From the NCBI GenBank assembly GCA_038209775.1, contig JBBQXK010000018.1, positions 7,136 to 71,135 on the forward strand: a stretch of 64,000 nt of DNA, given 5' to 3'. The notes beneath the pieces are model-generated. The model saw nothing but the letters and a program-made list of their open reading frames with translations, did no database searches and had not been told where the DNA came from. Position numbers and translations under genes: made by a program. This document shows positions 60,655-64,000 of this stretch, piece by piece; the stretch's first letter is position 1, and the number at the start of each line of letters is the position of its first letter. Origin of the DNA: JBBQXK01 sp038209775 (GTDB lineage Bacteria; Pseudomonadota; Alphaproteobacteria; Rhodobacterales; Rhodobacteraceae).

Positions 60655-61008
60655 TCACTCGGCTGCAGGGGCCTCGGCGCGGGCGGCGCGCTTGGCGGCG
60701 CGTTCGGCCATGGTCTTGCCGGGGACGGCGGCCTTGGGGTTCGAGCGGACCTTCTTGGCCATCACGCCGGCCGATTCCAGAAAGCGCGCGATGCGGTCGG
60801 TCGGCTGTGCGCCAAGGCCCAGCCAATGCTTGACGCGGTCCATGTCCATCTTGACGCGGCCCTCGTCATCCTTGGCCAAGAGGGGGTCATAGGTGCCCAG
60901 CTTTTCCAGAAAGCGCCCGTCGCGGGGCATGCGGCTGTCGGTGGCGACGATTGCGTAGTGCGGGCGCTTTTTGGTGCCGCCGCGTGCGAGCCGGATCTTC
61001 ATTGCCAT
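60655..61008 (-). CDS. rpsP: 30S ribosomal protein S16
   Basis: Small-subunit protein, 117 residues (a core of about 80, with a basic C-terminal extension, NPKAAVPGKTMAERAAKRAA, typical of alphaproteobacteria). MKIRLARGGTKKRPHYAIVA and GRFLEKLGTYDPL are diagnostic. AAAGGAGA stands 6 bases before the ATG at 61008. It follows chorismate mutase by 40 bp and precedes rimM, the normal rpsP-rimM-trmD order. Confidence 0.97.
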   Translation of the reverse strand: MAMKIRLARGGTKKRPHYAIVATDSRMPRDGRFLEKLGTYDPLLAKDDEGRVKMDMDRVKHWLGLGAQPTDRIARFLESAGVMAKKVRSNPKAAVPGKTMAERAAKRAARAEAPAAE

Positions 61009-61048
61009 GTCAGTTCTCCTTTGGATGGCGTTGCCGGGGATATCCCCG

Positions 61049-61345
61049 TCATTTCTGCAGTTTCTCGTGATGCCTGATGACTTCACTGATGATGAAGGTC
61101 AGGAATTTCTTGGCCAGATCAGGGTCCAGATTGGCCTCTTTCGACAGCTGATCCAGCCGCGCCATCTGCCGCGCCTCGCGTGCTGGGTCCGACGGCGGCA
61201 GATCATGTTCGGCCTTCAGGCGGCCCACAGCTTGGGTCTGCTTGAACCGTTCGGCCAGCGTGTAGACAAGGATCGCATCCAGCCGGTCAATGGCATCGCG
61301 GTGTTCGCGCAGCAGCGCTTCGGCACGGGTAGCGGCGTCGGTCAT
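61049..61345 (-). CDS. Chorismate mutase (AroQ type)
   Basis: A 98-residue helical AroQ-alpha enzyme that converts chorismate to prephenate, the branch to tyrosine and phenylalanine. REHRDAIDRLDAILVYTLAE with the conserved Arg and Asp, KQTQAVGRLKAEHDLPPSDP with the catalytic-region Lys and HHEKLQK end fit. It overlaps the first GNAT by 4 bp (ATGA) and lies 40 bp before rpsP. With tyrC and hisC at 20.9-23 kb it provides the tyrosine route. Confidence 0.92.
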   Translation of the reverse strand: MTDAATRAEALLREHRDAIDRLDAILVYTLAERFKQTQAVGRLKAEHDLPPSDPAREARQMARLDQLSKEANLDPDLAKKFLTFIISEVIRHHEKLQK

Positions 61346-61854
61346 TCTGCGATCTCCGGCTGGTGGCGAAATGTCAGTGTGGGCTCATCGTCAAATGGAT
61401 GGATGGCCGCCGGATCGATCACCGCCCCCATCCGCGCGCACAACCGGTGCGACCGGAGATTGTCAGGATCGGTATAGCTGACAGCGGTGCGGTAGGCCGT
61501 GGTCGCAAAAAACCAGTCGCGCGCGGCCATGGCTGCCTCATAGGCGATGCCCTGGCCTTCATCGGCCGCGTCCCACAGGCTCCAGCCCAGTTCCGGTTCA
61601 GGGTGGGTATCCGGAAAGAATGGCCCGATCCCGCCAATCCCCTGATCCGATCCTTTCCGCGTCACGGTAAACAGGCTGAACCCATGCTTGGCCCATTGCG
61701 CCAGGAGGCCGTCGAATTCCACCGCCGTCTGCTCCGGCGTCCACGGCCCACCCATCAGATGCGACCGGGGTGAGGCCCAGAAGGCCGCACAAGCCGCAAG
61801 ATCGCCACCATGCGGCTTGCGCAGGATCAAACGTTCCGTGGCAAGCACAGTCAT
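61342..61854 (-). CDS. GNAT acetyltransferase (RimJ/RimL type), third in row
   Basis: A 170-residue GNAT-fold protein: TERLILRKPHGGDLAACAAF, GIGGIGPFFPDTHPEPELGW, then DEGQGIAYEAAMAARDWFF with the acetyl-CoA-binding Q/R-x-x-G-x-G/A segment (here GQGIAYEA), and VSYTDPDNLRSHRLCARMG. Typical of RimJ/RimL N-terminal acetylases or small-molecule acetylases. It overlaps its neighbours by 4 bp on both sides, downstream of two further GNATs. Confidence 0.88.
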   Translation of the reverse strand: MTVLATERLILRKPHGGDLAACAAFWASPRSHLMGGPWTPEQTAVEFDGLLAQWAKHGFSLFTVTRKGSDQGIGGIGPFFPDTHPEPELGWSLWDAADEGQGIAYEAAMAARDWFFATTAYRTAVSYTDPDNLRSHRLCARMGAVIDPAAIHPFDDEPTLTFRHQPEIAE

Positions 61855-62354
61855 GCCAGCCCCCGCAAATCATGCCGGATCACCACATCCGTGGCATCCT
61901 GCCCCGGCAGATCGGGGTCAATCACGCCCCCCAATCGCAGGCCAAGTGCGATGGACCGCACATTGCCCGGATCGATGTAATTGACCAGCCTGTCCCAACC
62001 AAAGGCCGTGCGCGCCCAAGACATCACCGCCCGCGCACCCTCAGCCGCAATCCCGCGCCCTTCGGCTTCGGGCACTACGAACCAGCCCAATTCCGGCTCC
62101 GGGTAATCCGTCGGGTGATAAATCCCCACCTCACCCACGTAAGCCCCGTCCATATCCACCGAAAACGGCCCATAGCCCATCAAAGGCCACTGGCCCACCT
62201 CGGACGCAAAAATGCGCCACGCCGTTTCCCGTTCATGCGGCCCGCCCTCCCAGACCGACCTGTCAGACGCATAGAATGCGGCACGGAGACCGAAGTCGCC
62301 CAGCACGGGCATCCGCAGCGTCAACCGTTCGGTGTGCAGCGTCGGGGCGATCAT
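61851..62354 (-). CDS. GNAT acetyltransferase (RimJ/RimL type), second in row
   Basis: A 167-residue GNAT related to its neighbours: TERLTLRMPVLGDFGLRAAF, VGEVGIYHPTDYPEPELGWF, GRGIAAEGARAVMSWA, VNYIDPGNVRSIALGLRLGG. The pair PEPELGW is shared with the gene at 61342, and TERLxLR with all three, so they are tandem duplicates. 4-bp overlaps with both neighbours. Substrate unknown. Confidence 0.88.
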   Translation of the reverse strand: MIAPTLHTERLTLRMPVLGDFGLRAAFYASDRSVWEGGPHERETAWRIFASEVGQWPLMGYGPFSVDMDGAYVGEVGIYHPTDYPEPELGWFVVPEAEGRGIAAEGARAVMSWARTAFGWDRLVNYIDPGNVRSIALGLRLGGVIDPDLPGQDATDVVIRHDLRGLA

Positions 62355-62893
62355 GCCGCCACCCCGCCCGTAAACTGATACATCGATCCGTGCTCAAACC
62401 ACTCCGGTTGCCGCCCTGCGATGACACTGCCGCCCAAACGCCGCGCAATCGCATGCGACGCCGCATTGTCGCGATGCACCGCAGCAATCGCTCCGCGCAG
62501 ACCCAATGCGCCAAACGCCCAATCCCGGATGGCAATGGCCCCTTCGGTCGCCAGCCCCCGGCCCTCGGCTGCGTCCGTCCACAGCGACCAGGTCAGTTCA
62601 ACCTCGCCTCCGTCATCCCACTGCATCGGCCCGAAATGGCCAAGCGGTTGGCCAGTGCTGCGGTCTTGGGCAATCAGGCGACCAAAGCCGCGCATCATCC
62701 AATGACCAAAGAACGACGCAAACTGCTCCGCCGCCTGATGCGGCTTTTTCGGCCCGCCCGTAAACGCCGTGCGCGCTGACTGCCGATAATCCCGGAATGC
62801 AGGCCAATCCCCGGCCTGCGGCCCACGCAAGATCAACCGTTCCGTCTCAAGAACCGGCAGGCCAATCAGTTGCGGGCGCGCAGTCGTCATCAT
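62351..62893 (-). CDS. GNAT acetyltransferase (RimJ/RimL type), first in row
   Basis: A 180-residue GNAT: ETERLILRGPQAGDWPAFRD, FGPMQWDDGGEVELTWSLWT, GRGLATEGAIAIRDWAFG and VHRDNAASHAIARRLGGSV. The start ATG at 62893 overlaps the ffh stop by 4 bp (ATGA); an adjacent ATG at 62890 is possible. It heads the tandem of three acetyltransferase genes between ffh and chorismate mutase. Substrates unknown; a ribosomal-protein or antibiotic acetylase is possible. Confidence 0.88.
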   Translation of the reverse strand: MMTTARPQLIGLPVLETERLILRGPQAGDWPAFRDYRQSARTAFTGGPKKPHQAAEQFASFFGHWMMRGFGRLIAQDRSTGQPLGHFGPMQWDDGGEVELTWSLWTDAAEGRGLATEGAIAIRDWAFGALGLRGAIAAVHRDNAASHAIARRLGGSVIAGRQPEWFEHGSMYQFTGGVAA

Positions 62894-64000
62894 TTTTTGC
62901 GCATCAACCCCGACAGCCCCGCAGGCAGGGTCAGCCCCTTGGGCATCCCCATCCCCGGCATCCCGCCACGCATCGCCTTTGCCGCCTCTTCCAACTGTGC
63001 GGGGTCCATCTTCGACGGGTCCGGCAAGCCGCCTTTCCCCATCATCGCCTTCATCGCCTGTTTCATCATGCCGCCCTTGCCCATGGACTTCATCATGTCG
63101 GCCATCTGGCGGTGCTGTTTGATCAGTTTGTTCAGGTCCGACACATCCAGACCCGCCCCTGCAGCGATCCGCTTTTTCCGGCTGGCCGCCAGAATATCCG
63201 GGTTCGCGCGTTCCTTCTTGGTCATCGAATTGACCAATGCGATCTGGCGCTTGATCATGCGGTCGTCAAAGCCTGCATCGGCTGCAGCCTTCTGCATCTT
63301 GCCCATGCCCGGCATCATCCCCATGACGCCCTGCATGCCGCCCATCTTCAGCATCTGTTCCATCTGCGCTTTCAGGTCGTTCATATTGAACAACCCCTTG
63401 GCAAAGCGTTTGGCCATCCGTTCGGCCTGTTCCGCCTCGAACGTCTCGCGCGCGCGTTCCACCAAAGCGACGATATCGCCCATGCCAAGGATACGGCCTG
63501 CGACGCGTTCCGCCTCGAACGTCTCCAGCGCGTCCATCTTTTCGCCAAGACCCACGAACCGGATCGGCTTGCCCGTCACCGCCCGCATCGACAGCGCAGC
63601 ACCCCCGCGCCCGTCGCCATCCATCCGCGTCAGGACAACGCCCGTGATGCCCAGCTTGCCGTCAAACTCGGTCGCCACGTTCACCGCGTCCTGCCCGGTC
63701 AGGCCATCGACCACCAGCAGCGTCTCGCGCGGGCCTGCGATATCACGCACGGCCTGCACTTCATCCATCAGCACGTCGTCGATGTGCAGCCGCCCTGCGG
63801 TATCCAGCATCAGCACATCATAGCCGCCAAGGCTGGCTTGCGTTTTCGCCCGCTTGGCGATCTGCACCGCCGTCTCGCCCTTCACGATGGGCAGGCTGTC
63901 CACCCCCACCTGCGCCGCGAGGATCTGCAACTGCTCCATCGCCGCCGGGCGGTTGGTATCAAGACTGGCCAGCAGCACCCGCTTGCCATTCCGCTCCTTC
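62890..64000 (-). CDS. ffh: Signal recognition particle protein Ffh (partial)
   Basis: GTPase of the SRP that targets nascent membrane proteins with 4.5S RNA and FtsY. About 370 residues are visible and the N-terminus lies beyond the window edge. G-domain parts are present: VLLASLDTNRPAAMEQLQIL, YDVLMLDTAGRLHIDD, VLTRMDGDGRGGAALSM and GKPIRFVGLGEKMDAL. The Met-rich M domain follows (about MEQMLKMGGMQGVMGMMPGM) with ILAASRKKRIAAGAGLDVSD. The end, LPAGLSGLMRKK, is usual. Its stop overlaps the first GNAT gene. Confidence 0.97.
   Translation of the reverse strand, partial: KERNGKRVLLASLDTNRPAAMEQLQILAAQVGVDSLPIVKGETAVQIAKRAKTQASLGGYDVLMLDTAGRLHIDDVLMDEVQAVRDIAGPRETLLVVDGLTGQDAVNVATEFDGKLGITGVVLTRMDGDGRGGAALSMRAVTGKPIRFVGLGEKMDALETFEAERVAGRILGMGDIVALVERARETFEAEQAERMAKRFAKGLFNMNDLKAQMEQMLKMGGMQGVMGMMPGMGKMQKAAADAGFDDRMIKRQIALVNSMTKKERANPDILAASRKKRIAAGAGLDVSDLNKLIKQHRQMADMMKSMGKGGMMKQAMKAMMGKGGLPDPSKMDPAQLEEAAKAMRGGMPGMGMPKGLTLPAGLSGLMRKK

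Noticed and set aside
1..64000. tRNA, rRNA or insertion sequence
   Set aside because: No cloverleaf-like T-arm motif, rRNA stretch, transposase or terminal inverted repeats were seen in the gaps between genes.

Overview
The window is chromosomal DNA of a high-GC (roughly two-thirds G+C) alphaproteobacterium, most probably a member of the Rhodobacteraceae. This rests on the gene families present (malic enzyme fused to a phosphotransacetylase-like domain, Hint-domain protein, extensin-like protein, tandem MerR regulators next to a 591-residue acyl-CoA dehydrogenase), the strong GC bias at third codon positions, and a dispersed intergenic repeat that I associate with that family. I see no rRNA, tRNA, CRISPR array, insertion sequence or prophage. 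Nearly all of it is dense, ordinary housekeeping DNA; the unusual signals lie mostly between genes.

Layout. 1-7.0 kb: a truncated SPOR-type exported protein, then a leftward nucleoside salvage/catabolism operon cdd-deoA-deoB-add-upp, then a VOC/double-cupin protein. 7.0-16.9 kb: maeB, a LAS-type metallopeptidase with a C-terminal frameshift, a small membrane protein, prpE, an Hpt protein with a LuxO-like sigma-54 activator, nadK (opposite strand) and glyA. 16.9-30.5 kb: DUF817 protein, hydrolase, glyoxalase, the hisC-tyrC-extensin operon, methyltransferase/monooxygenase-like/AraC trio, YqhA-like protein, rpsD, Hint protein, argE-like deacetylase, pth, DUF2237. 30.5-41.6 kb: AsmA-like protein, a 2-hydroxyacid dehydrogenase divergent from a polyamine-type ABC transporter operon, glcB, SRAP protein, YbjN-like protein. 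41.7-54.5 kb: class IV aminotransferase, MATE pump, two hotdog thioesterases, two MerR regulators, and a rightward fatty-acid beta-oxidation operon (acyl-CoA dehydrogenase, GST, thiolase, FadJ-type protein) that contains an unusual block NTF2-like/cupin/cupin/NTF2-like. 54.6-64.0 kb: proC-csaA-hydroxyacid dehydrogenase, UspA, and a leftward translation cluster ffh-(GNAT x3)-chorismate mutase-rpsP-rimM-membrane protein-trmD, ending in a divergent SDR where rplS is commonly found.

Most interesting signals. (1) Three intergenic arrays, each exactly 55 bp and made of five 11-bp units of the type CGTATnnnnnn with a terminal YGTACATAC unit (18362-18416, 41681-41735, 57400-57454), plus two related arrays of TGTGCATCGnn units, also with 11-bp period (33825-33867, 60541-60591). 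The helical-turn spacing suggests a cooperatively bound protein site that I cannot assign to a known system. (2) Nine copies of a second repeat, a GC hairpin followed by GGAGTATTTG-n-CAAAG-n-GAAG, several as head-to-head pairs that form long hairpins between genes. (3) A LAS metallopeptidase whose catalytic HDDHVH motif is read only after a one-base shift in an AAAA run. (4) The NTF2/cupin/cupin/NTF2 block inside the beta-oxidation operon. (5) A palindromic candidate MerR operator upstream of that operon.
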